NCBI GenBank assembly: GCA_964388085.1
Contig: CAYLZW010000089.1
Span: forward strand, 1 to 19,522
Length of the DNA stretch: 19,522 bases
Direction: 5' to 3'
Source: CAYLZW01 sp964388085
GTDB taxonomy: Bacteria; Myxococcota; UBA727; CAYLZW01
The notes below the pieces were generated by a model, which was given only the letters and a program-made list of their open reading frames with translations, did no database searches and was not told the DNA's origin. Below are positions 8,258 to 14,991 of the stretch, in pieces. The translations under genes were made by a program, and so were the position numbers. How positions within the stretch are numbered: position 1 is the first letter of the stretch; the number at the start of each line of letters is the position of its first letter.

Positions 8258-8491
8258 GTTGATGACGCCGGGTCCCTCGCCCTCTCCTTCAGCGCCGGTG
8301 ATGGCCACGCAGTTGTAGTTGTCCTCGTCGTCCGGATTCTCCCACTCGTAGCCGGCCTCGCAGAGGAAGTCGCGGCCCTCGCTCACGCAGTGGTTCTCGC
8401 TCTTGCACGGGCTCTGGACGTCCTCCGTCTCGGGCGGGATGCAGGCGAGCAAAGCAGCGAGCGGGAGGGTAGCGACGAGCACGGCACGCAT
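7790..8491 (-). CDS. Lipoprotein with two FG-GAP/VCBS-like units
   Basis: A 233-residue protein. The N-terminus MRAVLVATLPLAALLAC has a lipobox LLAC with C17 as the lipidated residue, so export and membrane anchoring are likely. Residues 18-78 form a small Cys-rich linker ending in a GEGEGEG-like stretch. Two 79-residue units follow (79-157, 158-233). Each runs LPAGGH-SQGYYATDGSGGVGS, then DMDGD-RPDLV, then GFPN-GHWLVHKNTGSGFA. DMDGDxRPDL is the Asp-rich calcium loop of FG-GAP/VCBS beta-propeller repeats. Two units are too few to close a propeller, and the second unit stops abruptly after SGFARQ, so the gene may be C-terminally shortened. It probably binds calcium at the cell surface. Confidence 0.82.
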   Translation of the reverse strand: MRAVLVATLPLAALLACIPPETEDVQSPCKSENHCVSEGRDFLCEAGYEWENPDDEDNYNCVAITGAEGEGEGPGVINWDLPAGGHGSQGYYATDGSGGVGSGKWSLVDMDGDRRPDLVITAETDASGDFVQLGFPNDGHWLVHKNTGSGFANTGTKWRLPAGGHSSQGYYATDGSGGVGSDKWSLIDMDGDQRPDLVLTAETNASGDFVQRGFPNEGHWLVHKNTGSGFARQ

Positions 8492-8796
8492 GGGGAGCTC
8501 CGGGTGGGTGGACGGCGCTAGATAGAGAGGTAGGCGAAGCTCGGGAAGCCGTCTCGCGTGCAGAGGGTCACGGGTGTGGTGTGACCGGCCTCACGTCAGT
8601 GAGTCATTGGTACCTCCCACGCGTGAGCTCCTGCAGGTTCACCGATGAAGCCCTACCGCGGGCTTCAGGCTCGAGCTGGTGCACGCGGCGACCGCATCCG
8701 GCGAGGATCGACCGCTCCCCCGAGGACGAGGAGAGTTTCGCTAGCCGCTTGTCGCCCGCGTCGACCGGGCAGACCACGCTGAGCGCATTGGCCGCC
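8492..8796. other. Intergenic stretch with one perfect hairpin
   Basis: 305 bp between two minus-strand genes. The only clear structure is GAAGCCC (8647-8653) pairing with GGGCTTC (8660-8666), a 7-bp stem with a 6-nt loop and no T-run. It lies about 130 nt past the stop of the gene at 8797-9939 and could be a weak terminator for it. Frames through this stretch show no recognisable protein. Confidence 0.4.
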
Positions 8797-9939
8797 TCAG
8801 GGTACCCGCAGCCACGCGCGACTTCCTCCTCGAGTAACCCGAAGCGCAACGGGCGCGCCCCGGTAGCCCGCCGCCAAAGGCACCCGCAGCGACGTGCTGG
8901 CGCCGGCCGCCAAAGACACCGCGTCGCTGGCGAGCGAGAGCCGCGTCACCGCACCGTCCCGCTGCACGGACTCGACGACGAGCGCGGTCGCAAGCCACGG
9001 CGACCTCGCGACCTGCAGCCGGCGCTCGCCGTCATTCCGCAGCGCCAGCACCACGAAGCAAGTCGCCGCCGGGCCGTCGTCACAGTCGAGCTCCCGCGCC
9101 CGTACCGAGAGCGGCCCGAGCGCCGTCCAGGTCGCCGCCGCCGGGAGACCCGCGAGGTGGTCGCGAAGGCCCTCCCGTATCCGCTCCTCCACCGCCGCGA
9201 GCGCAGCCTCGAGCTCCGCACGCGCCGCGAGGACGTCGGCATGATCGCGGCCTCGCCAAGCGCTCAGCGACGCGAGATCGCTCTCGGCAGACCACGCTCG
9301 CTGCGTCGGCCGCCCGAGCGCGTCGTGCTCTGGTCGAAAGCGCGCGCGGCGTAGCGCCGAGATGCCGCGCGCCAGGTCCGCGGCCAGCGCCTCGCTATGC
9401 CGGGCGACGACGGAGGATGGCACCAGACGGCACTCGACGGCACCGTGCTCGCCGCGGAGCCGGAGCGGCAGCGTACCGTCCCAGGCCGTCGTCAGCGTCG
9501 TGATGAGCTCGTTGCCGAGCGGGTCGCGGTCCTCGAGCCGGGCGCTGACGCGCTGGCCGACCCCGAGCTGCACGCCAGGGACGCTGACGATGCCGACGTA
9601 GCCATTACAATCGGCCGCCCGCCAACGCTCGCGGTCGGCGCCAAAGCGCATCCGCAACAGCAGGTCCGGGCCGCGGAAAGCGTCCCACGCCTCGCTCGCG
9701 TCGGCGCTCAGGCGGCAGGCCAAGAGGCCATTTTCGACCTTGGCGACCCGTCCGCTCACGGCGCCGCCGTGGAAGGCGCCGGCGACGTCGCTCACGTTCG
9801 GCTCTTCTGCGAGCGTGCGTTCGAGCGAGCGCCAGTCGGCACGCGCGTCATCGCTGCCGAGCAGCGCGCAGCCGAGGACTCCGAGCAAGGAGACGGTGCC
9901 TGCCCATGAACGCGGAATGAAATGCAAGGGAGTGCGCAT
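8797..9939 (-). CDS. Exported protein of unknown function
   Basis: I choose ATG 9939, giving 380 residues. The open frame extends upstream to 10176, but that part is Arg-rich and not protein-like, while the chosen start gives an export signal (MRTPLHFIPRSWAGTVSLLG and onward). Cleavage is likely after ARA at residue 34. VLGC at 21-24 could instead act as a lipobox, so secreted versus lipid-anchored is undecided. The mature part has Cys at LLACRL, ADCNG, VECRL and a DCDDGPAATC pair. A helical Ala/Glu-rich segment (AARAELEAALAAVEERIREG) is followed by beta-rich sequence to the end. No family recognised. It diverges from the IPT/TIG gene at 10237. Confidence 0.7.
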   Translation of the reverse strand: MRTPLHFIPRSWAGTVSLLGVLGCALLGSDDARADWRSLERTLAEEPNVSDVAGAFHGGAVSGRVAKVENGLLACRLSADASEAWDAFRGPDLLLRMRFGADRERWRAADCNGYVGIVSVPGVQLGVGQRVSARLEDRDPLGNELITTLTTAWDGTLPLRLRGEHGAVECRLVPSSVVARHSEALAADLARGISALRRARFRPEHDALGRPTQRAWSAESDLASLSAWRGRDHADVLAARAELEAALAAVEERIREGLRDHLAGLPAAATWTALGPLSVRARELDCDDGPAATCFVVLALRNDGERRLQVARSPWLATALVVESVQRDGAVTRLSLASDAVSLAAGASTSLRVPLAAGYRGAPVALRVTRGGSRAWLRVP

Positions 9940-10236
9940 GACGAGAGGGTGCCCGCGCCGCTGCCCTGCGACGAGCTTGCCTGCGTCACGTCGTGATCGC
10001 CCTCTCGGAAACCGCCGCCGCGGCGGTGCGTAACGCGCGTGGCGCTTCGCGCTGCTCGCGACTCTGGCGTTGGGCGCCGAGCAGCGGGATTCGCACCCCG
10101 ATCTGCGGCGCGTCCGGCTACCGACACAGGTCGCAGCCATGCAAACCAGCAGTCCGCTCGAGCCGTGCGCAAGCACACAGTCTGAACAGCAGGCCTCTGG
10201 TAGCGTGCCTTTCCAACATGCCTGGGAGGAACGGCG
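9940..10236. promoter_or_regulatory. Divergent intergenic region
   Basis: 297 bp between divergent starts at 9939 (-) and 10237 (+), so it should hold promoters for both genes. I see small palindromes (TCACGTCGTGA, CCGCCGCGGCGG) but no convincing -35/-10 pair. The right-hand gene has GGGAGGA at 10224-10230 as its ribosome site. Confidence 0.4.
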
Positions 10237-12465
10237 ATGCGCTCAAAAGTGTCCGGCGAAATGCTCTCCGCCGGCGTCACGCTGGCTGCCGTCCTCCTTC
10301 TCGCAGGCGCGGCCAGCGCCGCACCGCAGGTCACCTCGCTGGATCCCACCTCCGGTCCGACCGTCGGAGGCGGCACGCTTGTGCTGAGCGGCTCGGAGCT
10401 CGATGGCGCCGACGTCACGGTCAGCGTCGGCTCCGCAGCGTGCGCCATCACGAGCGTGAGCGCATCTCAGATTCTGTGCACGCTTCCCGAGGGATCGGGG
10501 ACCGTCTTCGTCGTGGTGACGGTCGACGGCGTCCCCGTGGACGCGCCAGACTTCCAATACTTCGTGCCGCACCTGGAGAGCCTGTCGCCGGCGTCTGGGC
10601 CGGCCAGCGGTGGAACGCTGGTGACGCTCACCGGGAGCGACTTTGGCCCGAACGCCTCCGTCCTGGTGGGCAGCTTTCTCGCCCACGTCGAGCTGCAGAC
10701 CGGCCATGAAGAGATCCAATTCCTCACGCCGGCCAGCGGCGGCGATCAGGTCGTCGTTGTCATTCAGGAGGGCGGTGGCATCTCAGAGAACCCGCTCACC
10801 TTCAGCTATGATCGCTGTCCTGTCGGCACCACGTTGCAATTGTCGGATCGCAGCTGTGCGCCGTGCCCTGCCGGCACCTTCAATGGCGTGGAAGATGGCA
10901 TGTGTCAGCCATGCCCCGCGGGGACCTTTAGCCAGGCGGGCGCCGCGAGCTGCTCGTTCTGCGCACCCGGCAGGTTCAGCGGCGCCGGCGCCTCGTCGTG
11001 CGATGCCTGCGCCGCCGGCAGCTTCAGCGGCGTCGGCCAGATGACCTGCTCCTTGTGTGCGCCGGGTACGTATGCGGCGACGGAGGGCTCGCCCCAATGC
11101 TCCTCCTGTCCGGGAGGCTCCTTCGCTGCCGAGCCCGGCGCCACCAGCTGCGACGTCTGCCCGGCCGGTCGCGTCAGCGAGCAGGGCGCCAGCGCATGCG
11201 AAGAGTGCCAGGCCGGCACCTTCAGCCAGGCAGGGCAGTCGTCGTGCTCGTCGTGTCCCACAGGCCGCTACGCCGCACAGGCGGGCGCCGCCGAATGTGA
11301 GCTCTGCCCCGGGGGCTCCTTCGCCGCGCAAATGGGCGCCATCAGTTGTCAGCTCTGTTCCGCCGGCAGCAGCAGCGCTGCGGGCGCTTCGGCGTGCGCC
11401 GCTTGTCCGCCGGGAGCCTTCAGTGAGGCCGGGCAGGAGTCATGCGCTCCCTGTGCCGCGGGTAGTTACGCCGACCAGCCCGCCAGGGCCGAATGTGAGC
11501 CGTGCCCAGCCGGACGATTTTCGGCGTACGCGGGGCAGACGGAATGCCAGATTTGTGAGGCGGGTACGTACAGTGAGGCATCGAGCGCTCACTGTGATTT
11601 CTGCCCCAGCGGTACCGTCGCGCCTATCGCTGGACAAGCAGCCTGCTTGGCCTGCCCGGACGGCCTCGGGCCTAACGCCACGGCGACCGCGTGCGGCATC
11701 GCCTGCTCCGACGACGATGAGTGCGCAGGAAGCGCGTGCGAGATCGGGACGTGCGCGCCCGACGGGCTCTGCAGCTTCGCGCCGGTCGACGGCTGCTGCC
11801 TCGAGGACGCCGCCTGCGGCTTCAAGCAAGCATGCATCGGGAATGTCTGTGTCGTGGACCCCTGCGCCTCCTGCTCGGCCGGCGATTCGTGCCAGGGCGG
11901 GGATTGCTTTCATGGCGAAGCGGGCGGCGTCTGTCGGACACGGTGCGCGGACGGATGTCCCGAGGGCTTTACGTGTGAGTACGCATGCCCGGACGGCGCG
12001 CTCTGCGATCCGGATCTCGTACACGGTGTCTGCACGCCTCCCGCCGGCTTCTGCGCGTCGCCCGACGGGGGCATTCTCGACGAGGATGACGCCGGGGACC
12101 CGGTCGAGATCGATGCGGGCATGGAGATCGACGCCGGGGCTCCGGTCGAGATCGATGCGGGCATGGCGATCGACGCCGGGGTTCCCGCCGAGATCGACGC
12201 GGGTGTTCCAGACGGAGCCGACGCGGGGGGCACGGAGCCGAATTGCTCTGATGAGCAGGAGGGCTGCTGTGTGGACGGTGAATGCGCGCCGGACGGCACG
12301 GACCCGGAGCCGGAGCCGGAACCGGAGGAGATTCGGCCGGTGCCACTCTGGCCCCAATGCGCGGGCGGCGGGCTTCCCTCGGGATCGCTCTCCGGGCTCG
12401 CGCTGCTCCTGTTGGCGCTTCGCCGCCGCCGTTATCGCGGCAGGAACCGCCCGCTCACCCAGTGA
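10237..12465 (+). CDS. Surface protein with two IPT/TIG domains and Cys-rich TNFR/ephrin-like repeats
   Basis: A 742-residue protein with ATG 10237, six bases after GGGAGGA. A signal peptide covers residues 1-29 (LAAVLLLAGAASA core). Two IPT/TIG beta-sandwich domains follow at about 31-110 and 111-191 (SLDPTSGPTVGGGTLVLSG; SLSPASGPASGGTLVTLTG). Residues 207-485 are about 17 units of 16-17 residues of the form CxxCPxGxFSxxGAxxC, matching GCC2/GCC3 or TNFR/ephrin-receptor-like repeats. A further Cys-rich stretch (about 485-610), a low-complexity EIDAG region (about 620-665) and an acidic EPEPEPEE run come next. The C-terminus LSGLALLLLALRRRRYRGR is a hydrophobic helix plus Arg cluster, as in MYXO-CTERM-like anchors, though the usual Cys motif is not obvious. 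Probably an adhesive or ligand-binding cell-surface protein. Confidence 0.85.
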   Translation: MRSKVSGEMLSAGVTLAAVLLLAGAASAAPQVTSLDPTSGPTVGGGTLVLSGSELDGADVTVSVGSAACAITSVSASQILCTLPEGSGTVFVVVTVDGVPVDAPDFQYFVPHLESLSPASGPASGGTLVTLTGSDFGPNASVLVGSFLAHVELQTGHEEIQFLTPASGGDQVVVVIQEGGGISENPLTFSYDRCPVGTTLQLSDRSCAPCPAGTFNGVEDGMCQPCPAGTFSQAGAASCSFCAPGRFSGAGASSCDACAAGSFSGVGQMTCSLCAPGTYAATEGSPQCSSCPGGSFAAEPGATSCDVCPAGRVSEQGASACEECQAGTFSQAGQSSCSSCPTGRYAAQAGAAECELCPGGSFAAQMGAISCQLCSAGSSSAAGASACAACPPGAFSEAGQESCAPCAAGSYADQPARAECEPCPAGRFSAYAGQTECQICEAGTYSEASSAHCDFCPSGTVAPIAGQAACLACPDGLGPNATATACGIACSDDDECAGSACEIGTCAPDGLCSFAPVDGCCLEDAACGFKQACIGNVCVVDPCASCSAGDSCQGGDCFHGEAGGVCRTRCADGCPEGFTCEYACPDGALCDPDLVHGVCTPPAGFCASPDGGILDEDDAGDPVEIDAGMEIDAGAPVEIDAGMAIDAGVPAEIDAGVPDGADAGGTEPNCSDEQEGCCVDGECAPDGTDPEPEPEPEEIRPVPLWPQCAGGGLPSGSLSGLALLLLALRRRRYRGRNRPLTQ
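12103..12205 (+). repeat. 42-bp tandem repeat encoding EIDAG units
   Basis: Two near-identical 42-bp units (12103-12144, 12145-12186) and a partial third inside the IPT/TIG gene encode VEIDAGMEIDAGAP-type peptide repeats. This is a flexible, slippage-prone linker before the C-terminal anchor. Confidence 0.7.
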
Positions 12466-13580
12466 GCCTTGTGGCCGTCGATGCCGAGTTGGATGCTGCC
12501 GCGCTTCTTGCTCCCGCTCGGGCGCGTGGCCACCTTGAAGCGCTGTCCCGCGGCCGGGACCGCGAAGATGTAGTCGATGCCCTGGCCGCCCACGATCTTC
12601 GCGCGCGGATGTAGCGAGGTCGGATCCCAGCCGGGATTGCAGCGGTTCGCGGACCGGGGGCGATTGAAGTCACCGGTCACGATGACATTGCGGCCGCGGC
12701 GGTGCTCCTTCGCGACCTCCTTCTTCAGCGTGCGCCAGGCCATGCGCCAATAGGCACGGCGTTGCTCGCGGTTCGACTTGCACGACCAGGCGCCGGCGAT
12801 GAGGTGGGTGTTGAGCACGGACACGTTGCGGCTCGGGTAGTGCACGACCGTGACGAAGCGGGTGGGGCTCACGTGCGTCCACGGAGGTGAGGCGAACACG
12901 GCCCGGGCGGTGATGCCCTGGTCCGCGCCTTTCGACGTCACCGGCACCTTCACGCGCTCCTGCGCACCACTCGGCCGACGCCCTCGAGGACGCCGCGTCT
13001 TCCAGCCCCGGTCGGACGCGAAGCGCTTGCGGAGCGCCTTCATCTCGCAGCTGCCGCCGCAGGGGTCCCCCTCGCCGATCTCCTGCCAGCCGATGAGCTT
13101 CGGGCCTTGCTTGGCGCCGAGGGTGTCCCCGATGCGGTCGAAGACGCGCTGGACCTCCGCCTTGGTCCGATATTTCCGGCCGATGTTGGCGGTCGCGTAC
13201 GTCATTACCTGCCGATGCCTGCGGGCCTCCGCCGAGCCGGCGGAGCGGGCGCTGAAGAAGAGCGGCTCGCCGTCATCGTCCTCGTACAGCTCCTCGCCGT
13301 CCGCCAGGTCTTCCTCGCTGAGCTCCTCGTCGTCATAGCCCTCGTCGTCGACGACCCAGTCATCGTCGGGGGCCTCCGCCGCGATCAGCTCGGCGTCGTC
13401 GCCCTCGTCGCCCTCGGCGCCCTCGGCGACCTCGTCGCTCCATTCGTCGCCGAGCTCTTCCCAGCCGTCCTCCGACGTCGGAGCGGGACCACACGCGGTA
13501 GCGGCCAACAGCAGGGCACCCGACAGCCACAGGGACGGAAAAGACTTACGCACGATTGTGTTCACTTGAGCTCGCTCCAT
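12432..13580 (-). CDS. Endonuclease/exonuclease/phosphatase family lipoprotein
   Basis: A 382-residue protein from ATG 13580. The frame is open to 13694, but that part is Arg-rich and not signal-like, and a GTG at residue 6 is an alternative start. The hydrophobic stretch LWLSGALLLAATAC suggests lipidation at C30. Residues 37-105 are a very acidic linker (many D/E). The rest is an EEP nuclease fold: N132 in ATANIG, E167 in GWQEIG, H259 in NTHL, D304 and N306 in GDFN, D336 in IDYIF, and D369-H370 in DGHKAHW. These are the metal and catalytic residues of DNase I/sphingomyelinase-type enzymes. Both an extracellular nuclease and a phosphodiesterase are possible. Its 3' end overlaps the convergent IPT/TIG gene by 34 bp. 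Confidence 0.85.
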   Translation of the reverse strand: MERAQVNTIVRKSFPSLWLSGALLLAATACGPAPTSEDGWEELGDEWSDEVAEGAEGDEGDDAELIAAEAPDDDWVVDDEGYDDEELSEEDLADGEELYEDDDGEPLFFSARSAGSAEARRHRQVMTYATANIGRKYRTKAEVQRVFDRIGDTLGAKQGPKLIGWQEIGEGDPCGGSCEMKALRKRFASDRGWKTRRPRGRRPSGAQERVKVPVTSKGADQGITARAVFASPPWTHVSPTRFVTVVHYPSRNVSVLNTHLIAGAWSCKSNREQRRAYWRMAWRTLKKEVAKEHRRGRNVIVTGDFNRPRSANRCNPGWDPTSLHPRAKIVGGQGIDYIFAVPAAGQRFKVATRPSGSKKRGSIQLGIDGHKAHWVSGRFLPR

Positions 13581-13820
13581 GCCTCGGCGCGGCGGTGAGG
13601 CGCGGAGTGTGATGGCTCCTACCTCCGCACACATCGGCCGGTAGCCCGATGCCGTGCGCGAAGCCCGGAGACGTCCCTCGGCAGAAGCCGACATCCAACG
13701 CCGGGCGCGGCCAACGCGGGAGGGCCCGCTCGCGGGGGAGGGCTCTGCGCCTCCAAGAGCACGTGAACCCGCGACGCGGCTTCGAGTCCGCCCGTACCGC
13801 CACCGAGGTCAATGCAAAAG
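13581..13820. other. Intergenic stretch without recognised features
   Basis: Upstream of the EEP lipoprotein and downstream of the presumed ancestral tmRNA terminator. Frames here are Arg/Pro-rich and show no family. It presumably holds the promoter of the EEP gene, but I cannot point to one. Confidence 0.4.
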
Positions 13821-13848
13821 AAAACGCCCCGGTCGCCCGGGGCGTTTT
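13821..13848 (-). terminator. Orphan intrinsic terminator, probably the original ssrA terminator
   Basis: AAAACGCCCCGG (13821-13832) and CCGGGGCGTTTT (13837-13848) form a perfect 12-bp stem with a 4-nt loop. Read leftwards it is followed by a T-rich run (TTTTCTTTTG). It lies 4 nt beyond the duplicated tmRNA CCA end at 13853 and has no gene of its own there. That spacing fits a terminator that once directly followed ssrA. Confidence 0.75.
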
Positions 13849-13852
13849 CAAA

Positions 13853-13875
13853 TGGTGGAGGCGGCGGGAATCGAA
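13853..13875 (-). repeat. attL-like 23-bp copy of the tmRNA 3' end
   Basis: Identical over all 23 bases, in the same orientation, to the tmRNA 3' end at 16038-16060. On the minus strand it runs from TTCGATTCCCGC of the T-arm through the acceptor strand CGCCTCC to ACCA. The match stops exactly at the T-loop: the 5' half of the T-stem is absent, so this is a fragment and not a second gene. It is the usual outcome of tyrosine-integrase insertion into ssrA. Confidence 0.8.
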
Positions 13876-13877
13876 TC

Positions 13878-14027
13878 GGATGGGTGGCCAATCTGCAAGC
13901 CGGTGATGCTGCACGCTCTTCGGGGCTAACCATCCGGGCTCTTGGGGGTTTTCGGGCGGCGGCGAGTGCTCGTGAGTGCTCTTCCGTTCGCCCGAAACCT
14001 CCCTCGTCTTGGAGAAATATTGGAGAA
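13878..14027. other. Repeat-dense left arm of the island
   Basis: Immediately inside the left attachment copy are several nested structures. One is an inverted repeat, GGATGGGTGGCC (13878 onwards) with GGCTAACCATCC (ending 13935). Another is GGTTTTCGGGCG (13947-13958) with CGCCCGAAACC (13989-13999). The second encloses tandem GAGTGCTCGT/GAGTGCTCTT (13964-13983). Direct repeats TTGGAGAA lie at 14009-14016 and 14020-14027. Such clusters are typical of recombinase or excisionase arm sites; the function here is inferred. No coding sequence is supported. Confidence 0.5.
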
Positions 14028-14057
14028 GGCGACGGGCCCCCACGGCCTGGCGCGGCG

Positions 14058-14420
14058 TTACGAGCGCGGTCGAAGGGCCTTCGCGTCGCCTGCGACGTAG
14101 ACCTGGTTGGGATTCTGTCCAGCCGTCCGGACGAAATCGAGCTCGCAGAGGAGCTTCAAAAAGCGCTTCAGCGAGGCCTTGCTGGGCATGTCGTCGGTGG
14201 GGAACCACTGGGCCAGGTGTTGGACGATCTCGTCGAGCTGAGGGGGGTGCAGTTCTTTGCGGAGGATCGAGAGGAGCCGCTTCAGGAGCACGCGGCGATG
14301 GACGCCTCGATCGCCGTCGCCCTTCATCGCTGCGATGTCCGCCCACTCCGAGCCGATCTTTGAAGGTGAGGCCGTGCTGGTGGTTGCATGAAAGTAAAAA
14401 TCATTTATACTTTTGTGCAT
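14058..14420 (-). CDS. Unknown 120-residue protein divergent from abiEi
   Basis: The frame opens at ATG 14420 (MHKSINDFYFHATTSTASPS) and ends at TAA 14058. Codon use is GC-rich at third positions as in neighbouring genes. An internal ATG at 14327 (MKGDGDRGVH) is an alternative start. The C-terminal two thirds look like two or three helices followed by a short beta hairpin (RVLLKRLLSILRKEL, SLKRFLKLLCELDFV, then PNQVYVAG), reminiscent of a winged-helix DNA-binding fold. I recognise no family. The ATG overlaps the AbiEi start by two bases on the opposite strand, so both genes share the 14384-14413 control region. It could be an excisionase-like protein or an accessory regulator. It is not a component of characterised AbiE systems. 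Confidence 0.6.
   Translation of the reverse strand: MHKSINDFYFHATTSTASPSKIGSEWADIAAMKGDGDRGVHRRVLLKRLLSILRKELHPPQLDEIVQHLAQWFPTDDMPSKASLKRFLKLLCELDFVRTAGQNPNQVYVAGDAKALRPRS
14384..14413 (+). promoter_or_regulatory. abiE promoter with palindromic operator (leaderless start)
   Basis: TTGCAT (14384-14389), a 16-bp spacer and TATACT (14406-14411) form a good -35/-10 pair. The expected start point, about 14418, falls on the AbiEi ATG at 14419, so the transcript is probably leaderless; there is no ribosome site. A 23-bp near-perfect palindrome covers the spacer and -10: AAAGTAAAAAT (14391-14401), central C, ATTTATACTTT (14403-14413), one mismatch per arm. AbiEi antitoxins repress their own promoters through inverted repeats, which fits. 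The same palindrome also covers the divergent gene's start. Confidence 0.7.
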
Positions 14421-14991
14421 GCCGCGCCGAGCCGCATCCAGACCCCCCCCAGACTGGGATGCCCTCTACGAGCAGGCCGGCGCGTGCGCGGGCCACGTGA
14501 CGGTTACAGAAGCCCATGCTGCGGGCTTCTCGAACCAACTGCTCCGATACTACGTCCAGGAGGGACAGCTGGAGCGGCCCCTCCGGGGCGTCTATCGCCT
14601 GGCCCGTTACCCTCCCTCGGAGCACGAAGACCTCGCCGTCATCTGGCTCTGGTCCCGGCGCGAGGGCGTCTTCAGCCACGAGACCGCGCTCGCCCTTCAC
14701 GAGCTCTCCGATGCCATGCCTGCCGTTCGGCACCTGACGGTCCCGCCGTCGTGGTCAGGTCGGCGCCTACGCGTCCCTGATGGCGTAGAGCTGGTCTACG
14801 CGGACGTCGCGGAGCAGGAGCGCACCTGGGTGGGTCCGGTGCCGGTCACTTCCGCACGACGAACGCTGCTCGACTGTATCGTCGCAGCGGTGTCGCCTGA
14901 GCTCGTCGAACAGGCGGCCACTCAAGCTGTACGTCGGGGACTGATGCCCAAGGCTGACGTCGAGAAGATCATGCGCGAGGCTCGACCATGA
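14419..14991 (+). CDS. abiEi: AbiEi-type antitoxin / autorepressor
   Basis: A 190-residue protein from ATG 14419 (a TTG two codons earlier is possible). The N-terminal winged helix-turn-helix is visible in GHVTVTEAHAAGFSNQLLRY, then a recognition-helix and wing segment QEGQLERPLRGVYRLARYP. This is the signature of the AbiEi antitoxin / transcriptional regulator family. The C-terminal part (GVELVYADVAEQERTWVGPV, then SARRTLLDCIVAAVSPELVEQA) is the antitoxin-type domain. It should bind the palindrome at 14391-14413 and repress the operon, while counteracting the AbiEii nucleotidyltransferase without binding it (type IV toxin-antitoxin). It overlaps the toxin gene by ATGA (14988-14991), so the two are translationally coupled. 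AbiE also acts as phage abortive infection. Confidence 0.88.
   Translation: MPRRAASRPPPDWDALYEQAGACAGHVTVTEAHAAGFSNQLLRYYVQEGQLERPLRGVYRLARYPPSEHEDLAVIWLWSRREGVFSHETALALHELSDAMPAVRHLTVPPSWSGRRLRVPDGVELVYADVAEQERTWVGPVPVTSARRTLLDCIVAAVSPELVEQAATQAVRRGLMPKADVEKIMREARP

Noticed and set aside
9940..10176. N-terminal extension of the unknown exported protein to 10176
   Set aside because: The extension is Arg/Ser-rich with no RBS and would bury the clear export signal that begins at 9939.
10855..11690. CRISPR-like regular spacing of repeats
   Set aside because: The ~50-bp periodicity is the coding DNA of 16-17-residue Cys repeats; units are not identical and are in frame.
11057..12538. Long 493-residue plus-strand frame overlapping the Cys-repeat gene
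   Set aside because: Arg/Ala/Pro-rich shadow frame produced by high GC content; the IPT/TIG gene in the other frame has signal peptide, domains and RBS.
13581..13694. N-terminal extension of the EEP lipoprotein to 13694
   Set aside because: The extra 38 residues are Arg-rich and would place the lipoprotein signal internally.
13649..13929. Plus-strand frames containing WWRRRESNRMG or VEAAGIESDGW
   Set aside because: They read through the duplicated tmRNA end in the antisense direction; no RBS or protein-like composition.
13853..13945. Possible tRNA (Cys-like loop TTGCAGA) on the minus strand
   Set aside because: Only the 3' half of the T-arm and the acceptor strand are present. No 5' acceptor partner for CGCCTCC exists, the T-stem does not pair and the anticodon stem relies on G-U pairs. 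An att fragment explains it better.
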